Origin: Prochlorococcus sp. AG-455-E15
GTDB lineage: Bacteria > Cyanobacteriota > Cyanobacteriia > PCC-6307 > Cyanobiaceae
NCBI GenBank assembly: GCA_003212115.1
Contig: QCQS01000016.1
Coordinates: 1-18,508, forward strand
Direction: 5' to 3'
Length of the DNA stretch: 18,508 nt
The position numbers and the translations under genes are program-made. The notes beneath the pieces were generated by a model. It was given only the letters and a program-made list of their open reading frames with translations, was not told where the DNA came from and did no database searches. Positions 1 through 7,769 of the stretch are shown here, one piece after another (positions within the stretch are counted from its first letter, which is position 1; the number at the start of each line of letters is the position of its first letter).

Positions 1-2
1 CA

Positions 3-134
3 ATTGGAGCAGTAATTGTTTTTATCACAATTATTTTGGCCTTTTTCGCATCTACATTCATCTCCTTCATAAATCTAATAAAAAGATTATTTAAAAAATC
101 AAAAACGAAATATAAAGCCAAAAATAAAAAGTGA
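3..134 (+). CDS. C-terminal end of a membrane protein (partial, 5' end outside window)
   Basis: An open frame runs from the window edge (first whole codon at base 3) to TGA at 132-134. The 43 visible residues are one hydrophobic segment (IGAVIVFITIILAFFAS, then FISFINL) followed by a strongly basic tail rich in Lys, the usual end of an inner-membrane protein with a cytoplasmic C-terminus. Its stop overlaps the GTG start of the next gene in the sequence GTGA, so the two are translationally coupled in one operon. The family cannot be told from this fragment. By context it belongs to the surface-polysaccharide cluster. Confidence 0.6.
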   Translation: MGAVIVFITIILAFFASTFISFINLIKRLFKKSKTKYKAKNKK

Positions 135-460
135 AAATATTAATTACCGTATTTTTTACAATCTTATTATTAAAAATAGTCCTTAAAGAATTATTCAACT
201 TTAACGATCTTAAAATAGCCTTTAAGAAATATATTCAAGCTCTTAAAAAATTAAATTCATTAAAAAAAAACCTTAATTCTTCAGAAATTATCCTGAATAA
301 TGTTTCAAAAAGTGGGCTAAATTTATTATGGATTTTAATAATATTATTTTTGCCTTTTATAATTTGTTTTTCTATTTTACTAATAATTGACAATAACATT
401 ATTAATGCGAGCATCATCTCAATGACTCCTTACGCTTTGATCTTAAAATTAAAAAAATGA
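131..460 (+). CDS. Small two-helix membrane protein of unknown function
   Basis: 109 residues from a GTG start that overlaps the upstream stop (GTGA at 131-134). The end is equally tight: TGA at 458-460 overlaps the ATG of the sulfotransferase (ATGA at 457-460). One hydrophobic helix lies at about residues 2-18. A Lys/Asn-rich hydrophilic stretch follows at about 25-60, probably partly helical. A second strongly hydrophobic helix lies at about 65-90, and the protein ends in LKLKK. No catalytic motif is visible and I do not recognise the family. Overlaps on both sides argue that this is a real gene whose product is made together with the sulfotransferase. A role as a small membrane partner in the polysaccharide pathway is only inference from position. 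Confidence 0.6.
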   Translation: MKILITVFFTILLLKIVLKELFNFNDLKIAFKKYIQALKKLNSLKKNLNSSEIILNNVSKSGLNLLWILIILFLPFIICFSILLIIDNNIINASIISMTPYALILKLKK

Positions 461-1500
461 GAGATTACTCAAAAATAGAAAAATTATTACATAGACAATT
501 CTTAAGAGATAATGTTTTGACAGATTATTTATATCAAAAAATCGAGAAAAATTCCAAAATAAAAAAAGAAATAAACTTTGAAAAAATATTTATTATTGGT
601 ATTGCCAGAAGTGGAACAACTGCTTTATTGAATGCTCTTTATGATAGTGGCAACTTTGCAAGTTTATTGTACAAACATATGCCTTTCATTCTCTCTCCAA
701 AACTTGCAAATTTTTTTTCTAATATTTCAAAATCATATAAATCAGAAGAAAGATATCATAAAGATAAAATATTTATAAATGGAGATTCTCCTGAATCTCT
801 TGAAGAACCGTTTTGGCTAAAAGCATGTAAAAAAAGTTATAAAAAAAATTTTGTTAAACAAATAAACGTCCCTAAAAAACTTATTGAAAAATATGAATTC
901 CTTTTGAATGAATATTGCGTTAGCCAAAATAAGGCTAAAATAATTATAAAAAATAACAACAACATTATTAGATTCGATTCACTTTGTAGTCACATAAATA
1001 ATGCAAAATTTTTAATATTGTTTAGAGATCCAATTCAAACTGCAATTTCCATGTTAAATCAACATTTAAATTTTTTAGAATTACAAAAAAGGGATCCATT
1101 TATAGAGGAATATATGAATCTGATAGGTCACTTTGAATTTGGAAATAATATAAAAACTTTTAAATTCAAATCAATGGTATATTTACAAAATAAAAAATTC
1201 AATAGCCTTGATTTAAATTTTTGGATTATACAGTGGATAAATGCATATAACTTCTTATTAAAAAATTATTATCAATTTGATAAAGACAAAATAATTTTTA
1301 TTTCCTACGAGATTTTATGTAACAAAAAAGAGTTTTATAAATCTCTATGTAGAAGGCTTAAATTATCTGGAGATAAGCTGAATTATAATTTTATTGAAAA
1401 AAAATCGAATATAAATCTTTATAAGGACATCAATCCAAATCTTCTAAAAGAATCTTATTCAATTTATAATGAACTTAAAAAGAAGGTAAATTTATTTTAA
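457..1500 (+). CDS. PAPS-dependent sulfotransferase (Sulfotransfer_3-like)
   Basis: 347 residues. The phosphosulfate-binding loop (5'-PSB) is visible at about residues 46-60 as FIIGIARSGTTALLNAL, directly after a beta strand. The 3'-phosphate motif is at about 186-201 (FLILFRDPIQTAISML), with R190 and S198 in the expected places. Between them, DSPESLEEPFW (110-120) matches the acidic Pro-Glu stretch common in bacterial members. The family moves a sulfuryl group from PAPS to a hydroxyl on a sugar or other acceptor in the cytoplasm. There is no signal peptide. The start overlaps the stop of the previous gene and the stop directly abuts the next start, so this is mid-operon. The acceptor is unknown; a glycan made by the neighbouring genes is the natural guess. 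The family call is firm, the substrate is not. Confidence 0.85.
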   Translation: MRDYSKIEKLLHRQFLRDNVLTDYLYQKIEKNSKIKKEINFEKIFIIGIARSGTTALLNALYDSGNFASLLYKHMPFILSPKLANFFSNISKSYKSEERYHKDKIFINGDSPESLEEPFWLKACKKSYKKNFVKQINVPKKLIEKYEFLLNEYCVSQNKAKIIIKNNNNIIRFDSLCSHINNAKFLILFRDPIQTAISMLNQHLNFLELQKRDPFIEEYMNLIGHFEFGNNIKTFKFKSMVYLQNKKFNSLDLNFWIIQWINAYNFLLKNYYQFDKDKIIFISYEILCNKKEFYKSLCRRLKLSGDKLNYNFIEKKSNINLYKDINPNLLKESYSIYNELKKKVNLF

Positions 1501-2952
1501 TTGGATAAAAAATTATTATTTTCTTTAATAAAAAAGATTAGACATTCTTTTGTAATATTTTTCCTAATCTCCTTATTTTCAGGCATTACACTCTACTCTG
1601 AGCGATTTTGTAAAGGTATAAAGGGAAAAGATAATAAGAAATGTCTTATTGCAAGAACAATTGAGAAGCCAGGAAAAATCTTTTTGCAAGGATATATTAA
1701 TACTAGATCTTTATTAAAAAATTACCTTTTAACCTCTGATTTTACAATTACAGGGGAATTAGCAAGAGATCCAATTAAAACTGCAAATAGGTTTAAAAAT
1801 TTAAAACCTCGATTCAATTTTAATTTCATAAAAGGTACTAAGCCTGACTATGGATTTCTAATTTTATCTGAAATTAACTCTGCCAATGCAAAACCTCTTG
1901 TAGAAATTTGGGATCTTAATAAACAAAAATTAATTCATAAATATAAATTTAACTTTAGTGATATAAGAAAATTATCAGACTTTAAAAATGCTCCTGAGCT
2001 TGAGTTTCAACATCCCCTAATTCTTGATGATGGGTCACTTATAGTGATTGGATCAGCAGGTAATCAACCGATTATTAAATTTAATAGCTGTGGAGATTTA
2101 TTAAAATTAAACAATGAATATAAATTTCATCACAGCATTGAAAAAGATAATGAAGGATTTATTTATGTGCCAATCTACTCTAGCAATAAAAATCTATCGA
2201 AATCTATGTATAAATTTGACTTTAAAGATGATGGTTTTGCTGTAATGGATAAAGAACTTAATATTGTCAAAATATATTCCTTACTAAAAATTTATCAAAA
2301 GAATGGTTTGATTTCTGATCTTTTTGGAAAGCATGAAGCTATAAGCGATCCTTTCCACTTAAATGATGTACAACCTTTGATAAGAGATGATGGGACAAAA
2401 GTTGTTTTGTTAAGTCTAAGGCATCAATCTTCAATTGTAGCTCTCGATTTAGAAACAGAAAAAATTTTATGGATAATAGAAAGAGCAGGTCTTTTACAAC
2501 ATGATGTAGACATAATTGCTAAAAGAGGTAATTTTATTGACATTTCTTTCTTTGATAACAATGTAAGGCAATACGTTAATTTAAATACAAAAGGCAATAA
2601 ATTCATTACTTTAAAAAATCTTGATATTTCAAGAAATAGGAATATTGAATTCATTAACAGTTCCTATGTTCATAATTTATACAAAATCAAAAAATATGAT
2701 TTTACAAGTATACCCAATAAATATATTCCCAAAACTATCACCGAAGGCAGAGCTGACCTCAATAAAAAATATAATTCTGTATTTATTGAAGAGTCTAATA
2801 TGGGTAGACTTCTGGAGATTGATCTAAACAGTGGGAAAATTGATTGGCAATATATAAACAAGCATAAAAGTAGTGGTGTGCCTAGATATATGAGTTGGTC
2901 TAGACGGATATCAAATAAAAACTTTTCAAATATATTTGAGAAATGTGAATAA
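1501..2952 (+). CDS. Membrane-anchored arylsulfotransferase-like (ASST family) beta-propeller protein
   Basis: 483 residues. TTG at 1501 directly follows the TAA of the sulfotransferase and is the only reasonable start, because no in-frame ATG occurs before the conserved region; a purine-rich GAAGG lies about 14 bases upstream. Residues 16-33 form an uncleaved signal anchor, so the body should be periplasmic. The rest has repeated propeller-blade strands ending in Trp-containing turns (KILWII near 321, KIDWQY near the end). The arylsulfotransferase active-site pattern is present in order: HH at 210-211, FHLND with H286, SLRHQS with R307, and LQHD with H334. These correspond to the two accessory His, the Arg and the sulfohistidine of PAPS-independent aryl sulfotransferase. 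The family moves sulfate between phenolic esters and acceptors. The true donor and acceptor here are unknown. Confidence 0.75.
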   Translation: MDKKLLFSLIKKIRHSFVIFFLISLFSGITLYSERFCKGIKGKDNKKCLIARTIEKPGKIFLQGYINTRSLLKNYLLTSDFTITGELARDPIKTANRFKNLKPRFNFNFIKGTKPDYGFLILSEINSANAKPLVEIWDLNKQKLIHKYKFNFSDIRKLSDFKNAPELEFQHPLILDDGSLIVIGSAGNQPIIKFNSCGDLLKLNNEYKFHHSIEKDNEGFIYVPIYSSNKNLSKSMYKFDFKDDGFAVMDKELNIVKIYSLLKIYQKNGLISDLFGKHEAISDPFHLNDVQPLIRDDGTKVVLLSLRHQSSIVALDLETEKILWIIERAGLLQHDVDIIAKRGNFIDISFFDNNVRQYVNLNTKGNKFITLKNLDISRNRNIEFINSSYVHNLYKIKKYDFTSIPNKYIPKTITEGRADLNKKYNSVFIEESNMGRLLEIDLNSGKIDWQYINKHKSSGVPRYMSWSRRISNKNFSNIFEKCE

Positions 2953-3047
2953 ATCTTTTATTCTATTTTTTTTTAAATCAACTTCTTTTTAATCTATGGT
3001 TTTTAAAACTAAATTTTTTATTAAAAGAAAATATCTTAGTTACTAAG

Positions 3048-3072
3048 CTCTAAATCCAAAGAATATTTAGAG
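3048..3072 (+). terminator. Candidate hairpin terminator after the sulfotransferase operon
   Basis: CTCTAAAT (3048-3055) pairs perfectly with ATTTAGAG (3065-3072) across a 9-base loop, and an AT-rich run with a T stretch (about 3089-3096) follows. A smaller hairpin, CTTAG-TTA-CTAAG (3035-3047), directly precedes it. The stem is AT-rich and weak, and the T tract is not immediately adjacent, so this is a candidate only. It lies in the 196-base gap between the ASST-like gene and the next gene, which otherwise shows only A/T runs. Confidence 0.4.
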
Positions 3073-3148
3073 TTAAATATTTAAAAATATTTTTTAAAAT
3101 AATATAATATCAAAAATGTTAAAGTATATTAGGTCAAAAGATTATTAG

Positions 3149-4405
3149 ATGCCTCAAAGGGAATTAAGTGTACTTTCGAAATATAATTGGTATAGAACTC
3201 TTACTGAAGAATATAAATTTTATCTGAAATCTAAGAACATTTCTAAAGAAAAATCAAAAAAACTTGTCATACTTTTTGGTTGGTCTTTAGATTATATTTT
3301 CTATAATACTGATTGGGAAATATTCTATCCAGAATGGAGAAAAGATGCCCAAACAGGTTACCCAATAAAAATAGAAAATAAATCTTCACATAAAAGAAAA
3401 TTATTAAACAATAAATCACTATTTTTGTTTAAAAGAATTCTAGATTTTTTTAGAAAAATTTTTTTAAAGTTTTTTATACAAGCAGATTTTAATTTTTTAA
3501 AAAATAATCATCAAATACTTTTTATTGATAATATTAGGGTAATTTTCATTAAAAAATTAATAGGTAGATCAGATAAAGCGAAAATTGAAAAAGAAAAATT
3601 TTTTAAAAAATTAAAAAAAATATTCAAAGACCTATCACTCTACGAATGTATAATTTCAATAATTCCTGATGAATTCTTTGACTTAGAAGTCGAATATAAG
3701 AATTTAATAATTAATACAAGATGCGAAAAATTTGTTTCTCCTGAAATGATAAAGCTTTTAAATAAATGTAAATCAAGTTTTATAATTCATCACAGTCATG
3801 GTTCTGTAACTGGTTGGTATTTTAATAATTATTTTGAGAATAAAATTCTAGATTTTAGTGATAAGTTTATAAATTGGGATATTAGAAATAAAGATACTTT
3901 TACGAGATATTATATTAAACCCAGAAAAAGAGAAAAAACAAAAATTTTTTGGGTCACCAGACCAGATTTAAATCAATTCTATTACGATATGATCCCAAAT
4001 ATTAATTACAGGAAAAAATCTGGAAATACTTTGGAACAACATTTAGATGAAATATTTAGAGTTTTAAAGCCCTTTGGATTTCACTTTTTATTACACCCAA
4101 AGGGGCAACCAGCAGAATATAAGAAATATCATAATGAAGCCCTTACCTTAAATAAGTTTGATCAGAAAAAAGTATCTAAGAATGATATTTTTATTTTTGA
4201 TAGTATTAATTCTTCTCTTATTTTTTATACTTTAAAATTTTCATTAAACTTCCTAATTTATGAAAACAATATTCCTTCTGAAACCACAAAAAGATATAAA
4301 ATTCTAGAAAATTATTTCCAAAAAGGAAATTATCTTTTTTACAATAACATTAAAGATTTCAAGGTAAATCTAGATTACTTAATTTCAAAAAATAATATTT
4401 CTTAA
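3149..4405 (+). CDS. Putative LIC12162-like transferase of surface polysaccharide synthesis
   Basis: 418 residues from ATG; soluble, very Lys/Ile/Asn rich, with no signal peptide. I do not recognise it with certainty. Features resembling the LIC12162 putative transferase family, or capsule transferases generally, are HHSHGSVTG at 214-222 followed by DKFINWD (238-244), FHFLLHPKG at 311-319, and a stretch at about 350-373 (FDSINSSLIFYTLKF, then LIYEN). The last resembles the nucleotide-sugar-side motif in which a D-x-S/T run precedes 'n-x-P' loops. It stands alone: 196 bases separate it from the upstream gene and 117 from galE. The family would place it in transfer of a sugar or modified sugar to a glycan. 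An equally tenable reading is an unrelated GT-B glycosyltransferase. Confidence 0.5.
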   Translation: MPQRELSVLSKYNWYRTLTEEYKFYLKSKNISKEKSKKLVILFGWSLDYIFYNTDWEIFYPEWRKDAQTGYPIKIENKSSHKRKLLNNKSLFLFKRILDFFRKIFLKFFIQADFNFLKNNHQILFIDNIRVIFIKKLIGRSDKAKIEKEKFFKKLKKIFKDLSLYECIISIIPDEFFDLEVEYKNLIINTRCEKFVSPEMIKLLNKCKSSFIIHHSHGSVTGWYFNNYFENKILDFSDKFINWDIRNKDTFTRYYIKPRKREKTKIFWVTRPDLNQFYYDMIPNINYRKKSGNTLEQHLDEIFRVLKPFGFHFLLHPKGQPAEYKKYHNEALTLNKFDQKKVSKNDIFIFDSINSSLIFYTLKFSLNFLIYENNIPSETTKRYKILENYFQKGNYLFYNNIKDFKVNLDYLISKNNIS

Positions 4406-4492
4406 ATTATCTAAAACTAAATAAATAAACATTTTTATAATCATTTTATCTTTTTATATATTATTGATTTTTATCTGAACAAACTTTTCTGA

Positions 4493-4498
4493 TACTAT
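4493..4498 (+). promoter_or_regulatory. Possible -10 box ahead of galE-glf
   Basis: TACTAT lies 24 bases upstream of the galE ATG in a 117-base gap. No convincing -35 is correctly spaced; TTGATT at 4464-4469 is too far away. It is proposed because galE follows a gap with no coupling to the gene before it. No clear ribosome-binding site precedes the ATG. Confidence 0.25.
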
Positions 4499-4522
4499 TA
4501 ATAGTTAAATTACAGCAAGTTA

Positions 4523-5539
4523 ATGCAAAATATTTTAGTTACAGGCGGAGCAGGATATATTGGAAGCCATACTGTAAGAGCTCTTCTAAAAGAGGGGTTT
4601 AAACCAATAATTATAGATAATTTGGTTTATGGACACAAATACGTTATTAAGAAATTAGGTAATGTGGAATTCATTGAAGGAGATATTGGCGACTCAAAAC
4701 TTATTAGACAAATTTTCTCGAGATTTTCAATTGATGCAATAATTCATTTTGCTGCTTATGCATATGTAGGAGAATCATGTATTGACCCAATAAAGTACTA
4801 TAAAAATAATGTTTTTTCATCGATCAATTTAATCAATGAAATTGTTAATTTTTCTAAAAACCAAGATAGGATGATTCCTATTGTTTTTTCATCAAGTTGT
4901 GCAACTTATGGAATCCCAAAAACAATACCAATAACTGAAAGTACTCCACAACTACCCATTAACGCATACGGCAATACAAAGCTTATTATAGAAAAAGTAC
5001 TATCAGATTATGGAAAGGCTTATGGATTATCGAGTATAAGTTTCAGATATTTCAATGCTGCAGGAGCATCTTCTGATGGTTTAATTGGTGAAGATCATAA
5101 TCCAGAGACTCATCTAATACCATTGGCAATTATGGCTACTTCAAAGAAGTCAACTCCACTTTCTATATATGGAAATGATTATCCTACTAAAGACGGGACT
5201 TGTATAAGAGACTATGTACATGTGGAAGATCTTGCGAATGCTCATATTTTAGGTTTAAAAAAGTTGCTTTCATCGGATGAGAAGATCATTGAGTATTACA
5301 ATCTAGCAATGGGGAAAGGATATTCAGTTATGGATATAATAAATTCAGTAGAAAAAGTGACCAATTTGAAAGTAAATTATAAAATAGGAAATAGAAGGAT
5401 TGGAGACCCTAGCATGCTAGTTGCAAATGCTTCAAAAGCATTTGTCGAACTTAAGTGGAAAGCTAAGCATACCAATATAGACACCATTATAAAACATGCC
5501 TATCTATGGCATAAAAAATTACTGAGTAAAAAAACTTAA
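4523..5539 (+). CDS. galE: UDP-glucose 4-epimerase
   Basis: 338 residues, the usual GalE length. This is an NAD-dependent extended short-chain dehydrogenase that interconverts UDP-glucose and UDP-galactose in the cytoplasm. The NAD-binding TGGAGYIGS is at residues 7-15. The catalytic region SSSCATYG is at 123-130, with the Tyr-Lys pair in YGNTK (Y149, K153). RYFNAAGA at 175-182 and GEDHNPETHLIP at 189-200 are typical of GalE rather than of other sugar epimerases, as is the C-terminal RIGDPSMLVANASKA. It is 8 bases upstream of glf, and the pair forms the standard route from UDP-glucose to UDP-galactofuranose. Pairing with glf and its place inside a glycan cluster suggest it serves polysaccharide synthesis rather than galactose catabolism. 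Confidence 0.95.
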   Translation: MQNILVTGGAGYIGSHTVRALLKEGFKPIIIDNLVYGHKYVIKKLGNVEFIEGDIGDSKLIRQIFSRFSIDAIIHFAAYAYVGESCIDPIKYYKNNVFSSINLINEIVNFSKNQDRMIPIVFSSSCATYGIPKTIPITESTPQLPINAYGNTKLIIEKVLSDYGKAYGLSSISFRYFNAAGASSDGLIGEDHNPETHLIPLAIMATSKKSTPLSIYGNDYPTKDGTCIRDYVHVEDLANAHILGLKKLLSSDEKIIEYYNLAMGKGYSVMDIINSVEKVTNLKVNYKIGNRRIGDPSMLVANASKAFVELKWKAKHTNIDTIIKHAYLWHKKLLSKKT

Positions 5540-5547
5540 AAATAATT

Positions 5548-6726
5548 ATGAAAAAAAAGATTGCAGTCATAGGTGCAGGACTAACTGGTTCAATAATCGC
5601 AAGAAAATTTGCAGAAAAAGGATATAAAGTTGATCTTTACGAAAAAAGAAGTCATATAGCAGGTAATTGCTTTGACAATAAAGAATTCAATTCTTTTACG
5701 CATAAATATGGGCCACATTTATTTCATACATCTAATGAGAGAGTGATGGAGTTTCTTAAAAATTTCAGCGATTTTGTTCCATATCCCCACAAAGTAAATG
5801 CCTTTATAGATGGCCAGTTTGTGCCAATACCTTTTTCTTTAGCATCATTGAAAATAACCCATCCAGAGTTTTTACAAAAAAGGATTGTACAAAAACTTTT
5901 AGGAGAATATAAATTTGGCAGCCAAATAACTATTTTTAAACTTTTAGATTCAGTCGATAAAGATCTTAAAAACCTGGGTGAATATATCTACGATAAAGTA
6001 TTTTTGGGTTACTCTTCTAAACAATGGGGGGTTAAAAATCCGCTTGATCTAGATAAGGGTGTTCTCAATAGAATTCCTGTAAGAATTAATAATGATACGA
6101 ATTACTTTAATGATAAATACCAATTCCTTCCAAAAGATGGTTATACAAGCTTAGTAAAGAATATTTTGAAACATCCAAAAATAAATATTTTTTTAAATAG
6201 AAATGTTCAAATTGAGTTAAATTCAATTACATCTAGTTGTGAATCTATAAAAATAAACCACAAAAATTATCTCCATGCATTCTTTACTGGAATGATTGAT
6301 GAGCTTTTTGCTTTTTCTATGGGTGAACTAGAATATAGATCATTATTTTTTAAAAAAAGTGAGGCTATTTTTTCTCCCTCAACAAGGCCATCTTTACAAC
6401 TTAATTATCCAAATAACTATAATTTTACAAGAATAATAGATTATGGATTTATTTCAAAAACACTTGGATTTAAACCTTTAAAATCAAGACTAGTAACGGA
6501 ATATCCAGGTAGATTTGATCGTAAATCAGAGATTTTTAATCAGGCTTTTTATCCGTTATTTACTAGCAAAGCAAAGGATAAATATAATAAATATAAATTG
6601 AAATTAAAATCAGTTTCCAAAGTTATTACCGTCTGTGGAAGATTAGGAACATATCGTTATTTAGATATGGATGATGCTATAGCTGCAGCATTTGCAGTGG
6701 TTGATAATTCAATACTGATAAAATAA
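5548..6726 (+). CDS. glf: UDP-galactopyranose mutase
   Basis: 392 residues, close to bacterial Glf proteins. It is an FAD enzyme that converts UDP-galactopyranose to UDP-galactofuranose. The FAD-binding loop GAGLTGS is at 9-15, followed by the acidic end of strand two (DLYEKR, 29-34) and AGN. PHLFHT is at 56-61. GYSSKQWG at 154-161 includes W160, matching the active-site Trp of the family. The mobile-loop Arg lies near 175, a second substrate Arg at 280 (STRPS), and the C-terminal GRLGTYRYLDMD at 364-375 contacts flavin and substrate. All key parts are present, so it should be active. It sits 8 bases after galE and ends 12 bases before the stop of the opposing glycosyltransferase gene, leaving no room for a separate terminator. 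Confidence 0.95.
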   Translation: MKKKIAVIGAGLTGSIIARKFAEKGYKVDLYEKRSHIAGNCFDNKEFNSFTHKYGPHLFHTSNERVMEFLKNFSDFVPYPHKVNAFIDGQFVPIPFSLASLKITHPEFLQKRIVQKLLGEYKFGSQITIFKLLDSVDKDLKNLGEYIYDKVFLGYSSKQWGVKNPLDLDKGVLNRIPVRINNDTNYFNDKYQFLPKDGYTSLVKNILKHPKINIFLNRNVQIELNSITSSCESIKINHKNYLHAFFTGMIDELFAFSMGELEYRSLFFKKSEAIFSPSTRPSLQLNYPNNYNFTRIIDYGFISKTLGFKPLKSRLVTEYPGRFDRKSEIFNQAFYPLFTSKAKDKYNKYKLKLKSVSKVITVCGRLGTYRYLDMDDAIAAAFAVVDNSILIK

Positions 6727-6738
6727 ATCCCAAATAAT

Positions 6739-7698
6739 TTAAAGGAGTTTTATAAATTCCTGCGTATTCTCAAAAAATTCTAATTTTTGATTTTTTATGA
6801 TCTCTTTATAATTCGAGAAACAGTAAAAATTTTTTTCATAATTTCTAAAGCAATCATTAATAAGAGATTTAACTTCTTTTAACTTTTTTTGATTTAATTT
6901 ATCTATCTTAAATCTTTTTTCAATAGGAATATCTATATCATTTAAAGCAGATCCTTTTTTATTCGTAATTAAACAACATCCGCACATAACAGCCTCTCTT
7001 GGAATCCTATCTTTCCCAGGGTGATGACCAAAATCAATATATATTTTCGATCTACTCAAAAGAATTTTAACTTCTTTCTGTGTCATATTTTGTATTGGCA
7101 CAAAATTGATTTCAGGAGAAATCTTAATTAGTTTACTCAAATCTTTTGCACCTTTTTTGGGATTATAAACCACTATATCTTCTTTACATTTATTAAGATT
7201 AATATTTTCAAAAAAAACATCTGGAAGGTAATCTCCAATGAATTTAGATTTAATGCCTATTGATTTCAAGTAATTTTTTGCATATTCTGATTGGGTAATA
7301 TGAATTAAATCTTTTATATCTTTAAGTCTTGCTCTAGTTTTAAATAGAGAAAAATATTTTTTAATAGTTTTAAATATATAACTTTCATTTTTATATCGAA
7401 AAAAATTATCTATAGACATCCAATATATACATTTGATTGATTTTGGATATTTGTAAATTAATTTAGTGTATGATTCTGGAAAAATCAGAAAATTTTCTTT
7501 ACTATCCTCAAAATAATTTATTACTGAAAAATCATAATATTGAAATCGTTTCAATGATTCTTCTTTTGGATTACTACCATAAAAGTAAATAAAAACATTT
7601 TTTTTAATCTTTTTTAAGCACTCTGCTAATTGATAAATACATTCCGGACCTCCAGACAAATTATCACTTGGACAAAATAAAATAATTCTTTTATACAA
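6739..7698 (-). CDS. GT4-like glycosyltransferase
   Basis: 319 residues, last gene of the leftward block. The start is TTG at 7698; an in-frame TAA lies a short way upstream and no ATG is available, and the N-terminus MYKRIILFCPSDNLSGGPEC begins a normal Rossmann strand plus the Gly-rich acceptor loop. The second half has a nucleotide-sugar site of GT-B type: YNPKKG (178-183), then IDFGHHPGKDRIPREAVMCG at 221-240, where E236 sits where GT4 enzymes have their nucleotide-binding Glu, followed by CCLITNKKGSA. At 319 residues it is shorter than typical GT4 enzymes (about 350-400) but looks complete. It is expected to add a sugar to a glycan from a nucleotide sugar. The galE-glf pair next to it makes UDP-galactose or UDP-galactofuranose a plausible donor, by inference only. 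Confidence 0.7.
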   Translation of the reverse strand: MYKRIILFCPSDNLSGGPECIYQLAECLKKIKKNVFIYFYGSNPKEESLKRFQYYDFSVINYFEDSKENFLIFPESYTKLIYKYPKSIKCIYWMSIDNFFRYKNESYIFKTIKKYFSLFKTRARLKDIKDLIHITQSEYAKNYLKSIGIKSKFIGDYLPDVFFENINLNKCKEDIVVYNPKKGAKDLSKLIKISPEINFVPIQNMTQKEVKILLSRSKIYIDFGHHPGKDRIPREAVMCGCCLITNKKGSALNDIDIPIEKRFKIDKLNQKKLKEVKSLINDCFRNYEKNFYCFSNYKEIIKNQKLEFFENTQEFIKLL

Positions 7699-7769
7699 AT
7701 TTATAAGATAATTGATTAATATAATAGCACTTTAAAATATCATCAATTTATTAGATTAATTTAGAAAGT

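Noticed and set aside
2424..2654. Minus-strand open frame inside the ASST-like gene
   Set aside because: It lies wholly within the coding frame of the ASST-like protein, whose conserved catalytic motifs fall in this very stretch, and has no recognisable protein features.
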